Below are positions 35,673 to 44,581 of a DNA stretch of 46,694 bases, piece by piece. Source of the DNA: Lingula anatina (Eukaryota; Brachiopoda; Lingulata; Lingulida; Lingulidae); NCBI RefSeq assembly GCF_001039355.2, contig NW_019776160.1, positions 53,620 to 100,313 of the forward strand, written 5' to 3'. The stretch's first letter is position 1. Each line of letters begins with the position of its first letter. The notes beneath the pieces were generated by a model that did not search any database, was not told the origin of the DNA, and saw only the letters and a list, made by a program, of their open reading frames with translations. A program made the translations under genes and the position numbers.

Positions 35673-36190
35673 CTAACACACANNNNNNNNNNNNNNNNNN
35701 NNNNNNNNNNNNNNNNNNNNNNNNNNNNNNNNNNNNNNNNNNNNNNNNNNNNNNNNNNNNNNNNNNNNNNNNNNNNNNNNNNNNNNNNNNNNNNNNNNNN
35801 NNNNNNNNNNNNNNNNNNNNNNNNNNNNNNNNNNNNNNNNNNNNNNNNNNNNNNNNNNNNNNNNAAACACTAACACGCACACACACAAACACTAACGCAC
35901 ACACACAAACACTAACACACACACAAACACTAACACACACACAAACACTAACACACACACAAACACTAACACACACACACACAAACACTAACACACACAC
36001 ACACAAACACAAACACTAACACACACACACAAACACTAACACACACACACAAATAACACACACACACACAAACACTAACACTAACACACACACAAACACT
36101 AACACACACACACACAAACACTAACACTAACACACAAACACTAACACACACACACAAATAACACGTACACACACACACACAAACACACAC
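35534..36190. repeat. (TC)n then CA/AACACTAACACAC array with assembly gap
   Basis: A (TC)n run near 35534-35558 leads into CA-rich repeats of the type AACACTAACACACACAC. A run of 182 Ns (35683-35864) interrupts the array, so its true length is unknown. Long open frames here are artefacts. Confidence 0.95.
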
Positions 36191-36287
36191 AAATGTTCCG
36201 TGTAAACACTGATATTTTAATAAGGATTCGTGTTTGCCCTGGACATTAACTGTCCTCACTGAAATGAACAAAATACACAAATTTATA

Positions 36288-36343
36288 TACAATACAATAC
36301 AATACAATACAATACAATACAATGCAATGCAATACAATACAAT
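36288..36343. repeat. (AATAC)n pentanucleotide repeat
   Basis: About ten ACAAT units with some ACAATGC variants; the same tract recurs at 38452-38508 in copy 2 of the block. Confidence 0.92.
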
Positions 36344-36994
36344 GTCGATACAATAATTGATTACATATTTTCCCTGCGATTTTACTAGATCTAAAACATT
36401 AAACCAAATTTTCTATTGTGGCGATATTTGATTTAAAACATACCATAAATTGTTACCAACAAAATGCCGACGTTTTATTGAAACAAAATCAGGTCTTATT
36501 CCTGTCTTGGCTGCATCCGGGTATCCAACATTCCAATTAAAATGTGGCTACAGTCATCAGTGTCTTATTGAGTGAAACGCAGTATTCTTCTTCGCATCGT
36601 ATTCGTCTCAGTATGTGGTGGTACTTATGATATTTCAAGTAGTAGTATTACAAAGCGTATATTAGCCTCTTCTTTTTTGTCTTGATTTTAACCTGTCGGA
36701 ATTTCATTTCCTATAAACTCTTATTGATTTCAACTCTACACTGGCGGAATACTCCATATGAGAAGTTTCTGTCGCAATTCCAATTTCTTAACAGAAAACT
36801 GAAGAATCATTAATTGCTGATTTTTAGTTTGTAGGTCAATAGAGTCCGCCTATGAATTAAAACCAGCAACTTTTAAAAATGCACAAAAATGTCAGTCTCC
36901 GAATACACGTATGATGCCTACACCTGGAGACTCTTCAGAAAAACCGAATAGCACCTTAAGTTTTAGCAGATAATCTAATTTTACTACATTATCT

Positions 36995-37249
36995 GCGTTG
37001 TCGTAGTGTCCCATACACTGGAAAACCAACTTTTACAAGTAAAATCGCCGAGACCAGGGGGAGTGGAACCTAATTCAGTTCGCGCTCTTTTCTCTAGCTG
37101 TGCCTTTCAGTAAATGGATTTCAGCCTCTAGGTTGTTATCTGTGAAGAAGACATGCACCAGACTTCCCACCTCGTTGTCGTAGTGTCCCATACATTGGTG
37201 AGCCAATTTTTACAAGTAAAATCGCCGAGACCAGGGGGAGTGGAACCTA
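36995..37249. repeat. pair of ~77-bp direct repeats (LTR/leader-like)
   Basis: CGTTGTCGTAGTGTCCCATA occurs at 36995 and 37173. Each is followed by TTTTACAAGTAAAATCGCCG and AGACCAGGGGGAGTGGAACC. The second copy contains ATTGGTGAGCC, which resembles the region just after an LTR in Gypsy-type elements. The arrangement (again at 39162-39416 in block copy 2) may be the remains of an LTR-element leader. No gag or pol coding of that type is nearby. Confidence 0.55.
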
Positions 37250-37463
37250 GTTAGTTAGTTAATTTTATTCCCATATAAGCAAAACGAATTACATTGCGCG
37301 GGCAAAACTTTTGTTGTATACGGGTTTTACCTTTCTATCGTTTTTCTTTAATATTTAGTTAAAAACATTCTTATACATCTGCATACGTCATTAACAGGGC
37401 CATTGAAAACCCTTTCTAAGTTTGTAAAGTCTATTGTAGGAAATTTGTTGCGGCAAACAGCCG

Positions 37464-38226
37464 TATAAATGAATTTATTGTCGTTTAACGAGTCAACGTA
37501 AATGTGTTAGAGAAGCGAGTAAGGTGAGGAAATGAGTTCATAGGGCGGGGAATTCAAGATGCGCAGATTGAGTATTGCGCATTAGTATAAAAGGAATAGC
37601 GAGACGAGTAGTTTTCATTCGAGACTGTTTCAGCCGTCTGCGTCGGACTGGTGAAGTAAATCGCGAATGTGTGAAAAAAGGAGGCAGGAGTCGGATTCGG
37701 ATAGTGAATGAAGATTCCGTAGACGAACGAGAGAGCAGAGATTTTGTAGAGTTGGTGGTAGACGATAAAGAAGAGGGTAACGAAGAGACATAAATAAGGA
37801 CAGGTGATGTAAATGAAAACAGTTCAGTCGGTAATATGGCAGACACGTTATCGTTGTTTAAAGCCTATATAGGGGAAAAACAGTTCAAATAGTTAAAAAG
37901 AGAACATGCAAAAGAAAGTCAAAGCCAATACAAAAAGTTCAAGACGGTATAGCAAAAATCTTAATTTACGGGAAATCAAAAACAGTGAGAAATAAATACC
38001 GAAGTAATTGAAAATATTCAAAAAGCAGATATGTTAACTAAGGATGAGCAGGTAAAAGAAGACCGTAAGGTATTGAAAGAAAGCATTGAAATTTTGCAAA
38101 AGCGTAATAAACACATAAGAATAGCAAAGAAGTCAAAAGCAGGTTGGAAAGCGGTAAAAGAATTTAAACTGCACGAGTCAATTTTGCATGTGTTTCTGAC
38201 AGAGGATATTTTGTTTTTCGAAGAGA
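37464..38226 (+). mobile_element. 5' part of the DIRS-order element in block copy 1
   Basis: Starts with TATAAAT and repeat A, includes the TATA box TATAAAAG (37586-37593) and the first part of the gag-like frame, then is cut by the N. It is the second representation of 39661-40423, with the same stops, and not a separate insertion. Confidence 0.8.
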
Positions 38227-38227
38227 N
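38227..38227. other. single N, probable contig seam
   Basis: The left side is the middle of a coding remnant (TTTTTCGAAGAGA). The right side jumps back to the CA array that precedes block copy 1. Copy 2 shows the natural continuation at 40424. Confidence 0.85.
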
Positions 38228-39516
38228 CACAAACACTAACACTAACACACACACAAACACTAACACTAACACACAAACACTAACACACACACACAAATAA
38301 CACGTACACACACACACAAACACTAACACACGCACACAAATAACACGTACACACACAAATGTTCCGTGTAAACACTGATATTTTAATAAGGATTCGTGTT
38401 TGCCCTGGACATTAACTGTCCTCACTGAAATGAACAAAATACACAAATTTATATACAATACAATACAATACAATACAATACAATACAATGCAATGCAATA
38501 CAATACAATGTCGATACAATAATTGATTACATATTTTCCCTGCGATTTTACTAGATCTAAAACATTAAACCAAATTTTCTATTGTGGCGATATTTGATTT
38601 AAAACATACCATAAATTGTTACCAACAAAATGCCGACGTTTTATTGAAACAAAATCAGGTCTTATTCCTGTCTTGGCTGCATCCGGGTATCCAACATTCC
38701 AATTAAAATGTGGCTACAGTCATCAGTGTCTTATTGAGTGAAACGCAGTATTCTTCTTCGCATCGTATTCGTCTCAGTATGTGGTGGTACTTATGATATT
38801 TCAAGTAGTAGTATTACAAAGCGTATATTAGCCTCTTCTTTTTTGTCTTGATTTTAACCTGTCGGAATTTCATTTCCTATAAACTCTTATTGATTTCAAC
38901 TCTACACTGGCGGAATACTCCATATGAGAAGTTTCTGTCGCAATTCCAATTTCTTAACAGAAAACTGAAGAATCATTAATTGCTGATTTTTAGTTTGTAG
39001 GTCAATAGAGTCCGCTTATGAATTAAAACCAGCAACTTTTAAAAATGCACAAAAATGTCAGTCTCCGAATACACGTATGATGCCTACACCTGGAGACTCT
39101 TCAGAAAACCCGAATAGCACCTTAAGTTTTAGCAGATAATCTAATTTTACTACATTATCTGCGTTGTCGTACTGTCCCATACACTGGAAAACCAACTTTT
39201 ACAAGTAAAATCACCGAGACCAGGGGGAGTGGAACCTAATTCAGTTCGCGCTCTTTTCTCTAGCTGTGCCTTTCAGTAAATGGATTTCAGCCTCTAGGTT
39301 GTTATCTGTGAAGAAGACATGCACCAGACTTCCCACCTCGTTGTCGTAGTGTCCCATACATTGGTGAGCCAATTTTTACAAGTAAAATCGCCGAGACCAG
39401 GGGGAGTGGAACCTAGTTAGTTAGTTAATTTTATTCCCATATAAGCAAAACGAATTACATTGCGCGGGCAAAACTTTTGTTGTATACGGGTTTTACCTTT
39501 CTTTCGTTTTTCTTTA

Positions 39517-39554
39517 ATATTTACATAGAAATAGAGCTACTTCTATGATATTTA
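39517..39554. repeat. 24-bp palindromic insertion with 7-bp duplication
   Basis: ATATTTA (39517-39523) and ATATTTA (39548-39554) flank CATAGAAATAGAGCTACTTC plus TATG, whose arms pair at 10 of 12 positions. Block copy 1 has a single ATATTTA and no palindrome at the same place (about 37351-37357), so it shows the empty site. Confidence 0.88.
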
Positions 39555-39660
39555 GTTAAACACATTCTTATACATCTGCATACGTCATTAACAGGGCCAT
39601 TGAAAACCCTTTCTAAGTTTGTAAAGTCTATTGTAGGAAATTTGTTGCGGCAAACAGCCG

Positions 39661-39871
39661 TATAAATGAATTTATTGTCGTTTAACGAGTCAACGTAAAT
39701 GTGTTAGAGAAGCGAGTAAGGTGAGGAAATGAGTTCATAGGGCGGGGAATTCAAGATGCGCAGATTGAGTATTGCGCATTAGTATAAAAGGAATAGCGAG
39801 ACGAGTAGTTTTTATTCGAGACTGTTTCAGCCGTCTGCGTCGGACTGGTGAAGTAAATCGCGAATGTGTGA
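39661..39871 (+). repeat. split direct repeat A1 with promoter
   Basis: 211 bp matching A2 (43525-43735) except for a handful of substitutions near its 3' end. It contains TATAAAAG at 39783-39790 and downstream GAGACTGTTTCAGCCGTCTG. Since retroelement transcription must start in the left repeat, this is the likely promoter. Confidence 0.88.
39783..39790 (+). promoter_or_regulatory. TATA box of the DIRS-order element
   Basis: TATAAAAG, conserved in all three A repeats (37586, 39783, 43647). The TTCATTCG or TTTATTCG about 25 bases downstream could hold the initiator. Confidence 0.6.
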
Positions 39872-40032
39872 AAAAAGGAGGCAGGAGTCGGATTCGGATA
39901 GTGAATGAAGATTCCGTAGACGAACGAGAGAGCAGAGATTTTGTAGAGTTGGTGGTAGACGATAAAGAAGAGGGTAACGAAGAGACATAAATAAGGACAG
40001 GTGATGTAAATGAAAACAGTTCAGTCGGTAAT

Positions 40033-40780
40033 ATGGCAGACACGTTATCGTTGTTTAAAGCCTATATAGGGGAAAAACAGTTCAAATAGTTAAAAAGAGA
40101 ACATGCAAAAGAAAGTCAAAGCCAATACAAAAAGTTCAAGACGGTATAGCAAAAATCTTAATTTACGGGAAATCAAAAACAGTGAGAAATAAATACCGAA
40201 GTAATTGAAAATATTCAAAAAGCAGATATGTTAACTAAGGATGAGCAGGTAAAAGAAGACCGTAAGGTATTGAAAGAAAGCATTGAAATTTTGCAAAAGC
40301 GTAATAAACACATAAGAATAGCAAAGAAGTCAAAAGCAGGTTGGAAAGCGGTAAAAGAATTTAAACTGCACGAGTCAATTTTGCATGTGTTTCTGACAGA
40401 GGATATTTTGTTTTTCGAAGAGAAAGATGCCCAAAATCAAAACCAGTGATTTGCCTACGGGAAATATGGACATTGGAGGGAATTCTGCACAAACAGATAT
40501 CAAACCCAGGGTACAGTATCTCCACGTGAAAGAACATACGGACAGACAATTGGGGAAAGAGAAGCTACAGGTATCGGGAGATAACAGAACTAATAGAAGC
40601 AAGACGAGCAAATCAAAATTACAAGATAAGTATATGATCGATAATAATTCGAGAGATTCGGATAAGTTGAAGAATTACCAACAAAACATTAATGTTAAAG
40701 GGAGACGTAAGAGAAACTACCAGTTCTGGGAAAGCATACAGGCTTATAACTGTGTTTTAGACGTATTCAAAAATGGATAA
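40033..40780 (+). pseudogene. gag-like ORF1 remnant with ruined zinc knuckle
   Basis: Frame from ATG at 40033 (MADTLSLFKAYIGEKQFK, then TAG). In-frame stops interrupt it before an open stretch from 40228 (MLTKDEQVKEDRKVLKES, IEILQKRNKHIRIAKKSK, AGWKAVKEF), a charged, probably coiled-coil segment. At 40447-40488 the frame spells a CCHC zinc-knuckle pattern in which the first Cys position is TGA and the second is Tyr, while the His and last Cys remain (FAYGKYGHWREFC). A Gln/Lys-rich tail follows in another frame. From memory, DIRS-order ORF1 proteins of marine animals have this IRIAxKSxxGW segment followed by a CCHC knuckle. Confidence 0.75.
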
Positions 40781-40814
40781 ATCATTACATTTATTCAGAC
40801 CGTTAGATTCAGTT

Positions 40815-41160
40815 ATCAAGAATAACAAAGCATCTCTCGAAAACACAGAATATGTCATCAAAGACATTAAAAATTTGTTAGAATTTGAGAAGTGAGAGAA
40901 ATCCCAAAGGTGGTAAATCCGTTAAGGGTTACTTCTAACGGCAGTACTTGATTTAAGACACGTGAATTCATACATTTGGAAAGAGAAAAGTAAAATTTAA
41001 AGATGAGATCGAGGATCTACAATATGTTAAATTGGGAAGGTATAAGTTTAAGTTTGATTTGAAAGATGGTTATTATCACATAGATATTACGGAATCACAG
41101 TTTTTTACTTTCAACCAATTTTTCTTGATGTATGAACGGTTAGACGAAATACGATATTGA
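40815..41160 (+). pseudogene. reverse transcriptase remnant of the DIRS-order element
   Basis: NNKASLENTEYVIKDIKNLL, then (after a frameshift) IPKVVNPLRV, then YKFKFDLKDGYYHIDI at 41044-41088, which contains motif A with its catalytic aspartate. NPL(x)V...FD(L/I)KxxYxHxDI is typical of DIRS/Ngaro reverse transcriptases. Sequence past motif A is unrecognisable: the YxDD region and RNase H have been deleted or replaced. Several frameshifts and stops. Confidence 0.75.
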
Positions 41161-41524
41161 TACAATGCTTTATTTTTAGAATTTCTTCAAGCATTAAATT
41201 ATGGAAATAGTGATAAATTGCTCTGTATAAAACGATTATATCGACATCGAATTAAGAAGAAATTGAAATAGTTGGAAAATTATATAGCGAGTTTGAAATG
41301 GACTCGGAAGAGGGTAAAACGATGTTTGTTTTGATAAAATTAATGAGAGAGAAAGACAATGAGGCAATTGCAAATTATTTTTATTTAAAATATAACAGGT
41401 AAAATGCAATGGAGCACGAGTAAATCGAGAAGTGATTTGACGGATTTACAATGGATCATGATATTAATTACATAAGATTTGTATGTATTATAATCATTTA
41501 TGAAGAAGACATAATGAGATAATG
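41161..41524 (+). other. unidentified coding-like remnant
   Basis: One frame reads LYRHRIKKEIEIVGKLYSEF and MREKDNEAIANYFYLKYN before stops. It could be leftover of the RT-RNase H region or of ORF1, but I recognise no motif. Confidence 0.35.
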
Positions 41525-41990
41525 ATCAATATGGTTGATATTCGAATCGAGATGTGATTCGATGCGAACCGAGATGTGGTTCGATACGAACTGAGGTGTG
41601 GTTCGGTAAGAAGTGAAATGTGATTTGACGTGAATCAAGATGTGATTCGATACGAACCGAGGTGTGGTTCGGTAAGAAGTGAAATGTGATTTGACGTGAA
41701 TCAAGATGTGATTCGATACGAACCGAGGTGTGGTTCGATAAGAAGTGAAATGTGATTTGATATGAATCAAGATGTGGTTCAATATGAATTGAGATGTATT
41801 TCGATACGAATTGAGGTGTGGTTCGATATGAATCCAGATGTGATTTGACATGAATTGAGATGTGATCCGATATGAATCAAGATGTGATTCGATGCAAATC
41901 GAGATGTGATTCAATACGAATCAAGATATGGTCGATACGAATTGAGATATGATTCGATATGAATCCAGATGTGATTTGATTAGATGAACG
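41525..41990. repeat. 22-bp minisatellite with 66-bp higher-order unit
   Basis: About 21 units of the type GATGTGATTCGATACGAATC plus AA. In 41586-41785 three variants alternate in fixed order (ending GGTTCGGTAA, GATTTGACGT, GATTCGATAC), making a 66-bp higher-order repeat in about three copies. It occupies the place where RT and RNase H should be. The 66-bp period keeps a frame open on the minus strand; this is not a gene. Confidence 0.9.
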
Positions 41991-42269
41991 TGGATTTGAT
42001 ATCAGTTTGAAGTTAAAAGGTAGAATTGAGATGAGATCGAGTACAATATAGTCTAAATGTGTTTAGATTTCAAAATTGCAAATAATACAATGATTATATG
42101 GAAGACAGAAAAAATTTGATTAGACATATGCGAAAAAGGGAAATTGTAAGGTGAATGTGGAATGGTGAAGTTACCATACTGAAATAGATCGAGCTTAGAG
42201 ATGATGATAAGAGATAAGTAACATAGAAATTCATTAATGCGAATAGTCATTTTCCATTGCAGATTTTCA

Positions 42270-43196
42270 AAACGGAGATATGGACAAAGTTGAGAGAGGC
42301 ACAGGACACATCACTAAAGATTTTGGCTGCAAATTTACCACAGGGGTTGGAACATTTGAGAGCAGAAAATACTGTACGGAAATACTCATATGTATTTCAG
42401 AGAACAATGGGCGAGTAATTTTGTAGAATTGAATATTTTTCCAACTAAAAAGCATGACATTGCACTTAACATATTTAGTTTTATACAACAGTATTGTAAA
42501 TCAGGAACGATTCAAGACGTTAAGTATGGTTTAAAATGGGCAGATGAAATATCAGGTATTAATATAAATTTTTGCGACAATATTATGATAAATAATGTTG
42601 TTGAAGCGTCAAAGAGAATGTCATGCAAGAAAACAGTAAAAAAGGAAATAGTTACTCCGAAAATATTAGAATCAAATTGTAGTTTAGCAGATTTAAGAGA
42701 TGTTGGTATATTCTTAATATCATTTGCAGGTTTGTTAAGATAAAGTGAAGTATGCAATATAAAGAGATCGGATATTTTAAAATATTTATAGAAATAAGTA
42801 AAGACTGACATTTACAGGGACGGATCCACTGTTTAGGTTGCTAAAACCGGAAAAGCTACATGTTAAAAAGATATTTGGAAGTAGGTAGTATTGACGAAAA
42901 TTCAGATAATTATATATTTAGAACAGTTACTTATTTAAAGAAATCCAAAAAGCACATTTTACGTAAAAATGGGAAATTGTCGTAAACAAGAATAAGAGCA
43001 GTTATTTTAGAGAAGTTAGATATATTAGGTATGGATAAAAAAAAAAATTAGTTTACATAGTGTGCGTTCAGAGGAGCGATAGCTACAGCAAATTTTGGAG
43101 TCAAAGATCATTTGTTTAAAAAAGCACGGATGTTGGATTTAAGATAAAGCAAAAGACACATACAATAGTTTTTCAAAAGGAGTCAAGTATCTCTAA
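42270..43196 (+). pseudogene. tyrosine recombinase (integrase-like) remnant
   Basis: The N-terminal core-binding part includes QGLEHLRAENTVRKYSYVF, a frameshift near 42400, then EQWASNFVELNIFPTKKHDI. Catalytic box I reads DVGIFLISFAGLLR with the active-site Arg at 42738-42740, followed at once by TAA and then SEVCNIKRSDI. Box II has LHSVRS (His 43056-43058, Arg 43065-43067), a 2-bp frameshift, then IATANFGVKDHLFKK and a decayed HG(R/C)W. The presumed nucleophile Tyr is at 43161-43163 (AKDTYNSF). The frame ends TAA at 43194-43196. Order and spacing match DIRS/Ngaro YR proteins; it is not functional. Confidence 0.85.
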
Positions 43197-43386
43197 ATGT
43201 GGTAAAATTTTAAGATGTAAAATACATTATTTTAATCGGATTCATAATTCGTGATCATTATCAATCCGTTATTACGGTAAGTATTTTTTTTCAGGTGGTA
43301 AGTATACATGTATATCTTAGAATAAAAGGATTAGCGGTAGTCGTTTTTAAATTAAAATTGAATAAAATTGCCCGTTCTTTGTGGTC

Positions 43387-43531
43387 GACGCAGACAGGCA
43401 TGCAACAGCTCATAGCAAGGGTTAACGAAATAAATGATTTGAATTGGAAACGGTGGTTGGTGTTTTCGTTGCGAGTTATTAGACAATAAATGATTTATAT
43501 GCGATTAAGTGAAACGAATAAGAATATAAAT
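43387..43531 (+). repeat. split direct repeat B1
   Basis: 145 bp, GACGCAGACAGGCATGCAAC ... GAATATAAAT, read as identical over its full length to B2 (44248-44392). It shares its last 7 bp (TATAAAT) with the start of A2. Confidence 0.92.
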
Positions 43532-43735
43532 GAATTTATTGTCGTTTAACGAGTCAACGTAAATGTGTTAGAGAAGCGAGTAAGGTGAGGAAATGAGTTC
43601 ATAGGGCGGGGAATTCAAGATGCGCAGATTGAGTATTGCGCATTAGTATAAAAGGAATAGCGAGACGAGTAGTTTTCATTCGAGACTGTTTCAGCCGTCT
43701 GCGTTGGACTGGTGAAGTAAATCGCAAATATGTGA
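43525..43735 (+). repeat. split direct repeat A2
   Basis: Second copy of repeat A, contiguous with B1. It differs from A1 by a few transitions (for example GTCGGA to GTTGGA). Confidence 0.9.
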
Positions 43736-44247
43736 TAAAAGAATATTTTAAATAGTATAGATGGCATACGAAGAAATTATAAGCAGGTCAGAGAAGTAAT
43801 GTTTATAAGAAAAGGTATAAGAGGGGCCAGTTGACATAAGTTGATGTATTGAAAAAGGGTATACGTTTTGTAGTATTCACGAGTGTAATTTAACAATGTA
43901 AAAGTGAAAGCGGGGTGTAGGTAACAAAAAAGAGGTGGTAGTAGTGATAAGCCTGAGAAGGTGATAGTTTCTGATGTACAGTTCGTTCGTGATATGTACG
44001 CATTCGGTAATACAGATAAGAATGCAATCATTAAAGGGTTTATTGAATTGTATAAAATATGGAGACCTAGATTTGTGGAGAGACATGATCGCCAACGCTG
44101 AACAGCAGGGCACTGAATGAAGATGATAAAATGTGGTTAAAATTTGTATAACAAAATAGCAGATGTTTTGGATAAGAGAAGTTGGTAGAGGGTTATAGTT
44201 TGAGAGTGGGTGACGTACAGTTAATGCGTGGTATGTACGCATTCTGT
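43736..44247 (+). other. spacer between A2 and B2 with an internal duplication
   Basis: Two diverged stretches, 43961-44025 and 44191-44264 (the latter overlapping B2), share GA(T/C)GTACAGTT ... TATGTACGCATTC. Translated, they give SDVQFVRDMYAF and GDVQLMRGMYAF, so they probably descend from coding sequence. No complete ORF. Confidence 0.55.
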
Positions 44248-44392
44248 GACGCAGACAGGCATGCAACAGCTCATAGCAAGGGTTAACGAAATAAATGATT
44301 TGAATTGGAAACGGTGGTTGGTGTTTTCGTTGCGAGTTATTAGACAATAAATGATTTATATGCGATTAAGTGAAACGAATAAGAATATAAAT
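44248..44392 (+). repeat. split direct repeat B2 and right end of the element
   Basis: Identical to B1. It ends TATAAAT (44386-44392), followed by CGTTTTATT of the host. Confidence 0.92.
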
Positions 44393-44581
44393 CGTTTTAT
44401 TATGTAAGGACTCTCGTGTTGCAGTGAAGGGCGGAAATGTGATATGTGTATGAAGAGGTTTTACAACACGCTTTGTTATCTAGTGTAAAAAGTACTGTTG
44501 AATGTAAATGGAGAAATGGGTAATGACAAATATAGAAAACTTATTTCTACATGGGGCATGTGTTTTGCTTTTTAAATTCAC

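Larger units (their letters stand above)
36068..38226. repeat. 2.2-kb duplicated block, copy 1 (ends at N)
   Basis: Near-identical to 38228-40423, with roughly a dozen substitutions noticed and one 31-bp insertion in copy 2. It runs from the CA array through the (AATAC)n tract into the 5' part of the DIRS-order element and stops exactly at the single N at 38227, in the middle of the gag-like ORF. The pattern fits two haplotypes or unmerged contig ends. Confidence 0.9.
38228..40423. repeat. 2.2-kb duplicated block, copy 2
   Basis: Repeats 36068-38226 and then continues naturally into the rest of the DIRS-order element. It carries the extra 24-bp palindromic insertion at 39524-39547 with a duplicated ATATTTA. 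Confidence 0.9.
39661..44392 (+). mobile_element. DIRS-order (Ngaro/PAT-like) tyrosine-recombinase retroelement, decayed
   Basis: Order along the + strand: repeat A1 (39661-39871), gag-like remnant, reverse-transcriptase remnant, a 22-bp minisatellite, tyrosine-recombinase remnant, repeat B1 (43387-43531), repeat A2 (43525-43735), a spacer, repeat B2 (44248-44392). A1-ORFs-B1-A2-B2 is the split-direct-repeat structure known for Ngaro and PAT elements, as opposed to the inverted ends of DIRS1. TATAAAT is common to the left edge, the B1/A2 junction and the right edge. There is no other target duplication. All ORFs carry stops and frameshifts, and most of the RT and RNase H is gone. Nothing here distinguishes Ngaro from PAT with certainty; no hydrolase or methyltransferase was recognised. 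Confidence 0.85.

Noticed and set aside
35599-36337. Cys/Val-rich open frames
   Set aside because: CA-repeat translations that even run through the 182-N gap.
37575-37793. Arg-rich 72-codon frames (also at 39772-39990)
   Set aside because: They cross the promoter-bearing A repeat and leader of the DIRS-order element and match no ORF1 I know; likely chance.
41498-41914. 138-codon minus-strand open frame
   Set aside because: Produced by the 22/66-bp minisatellite; repeated HIxxRIESHL-type translation with no independent evidence.
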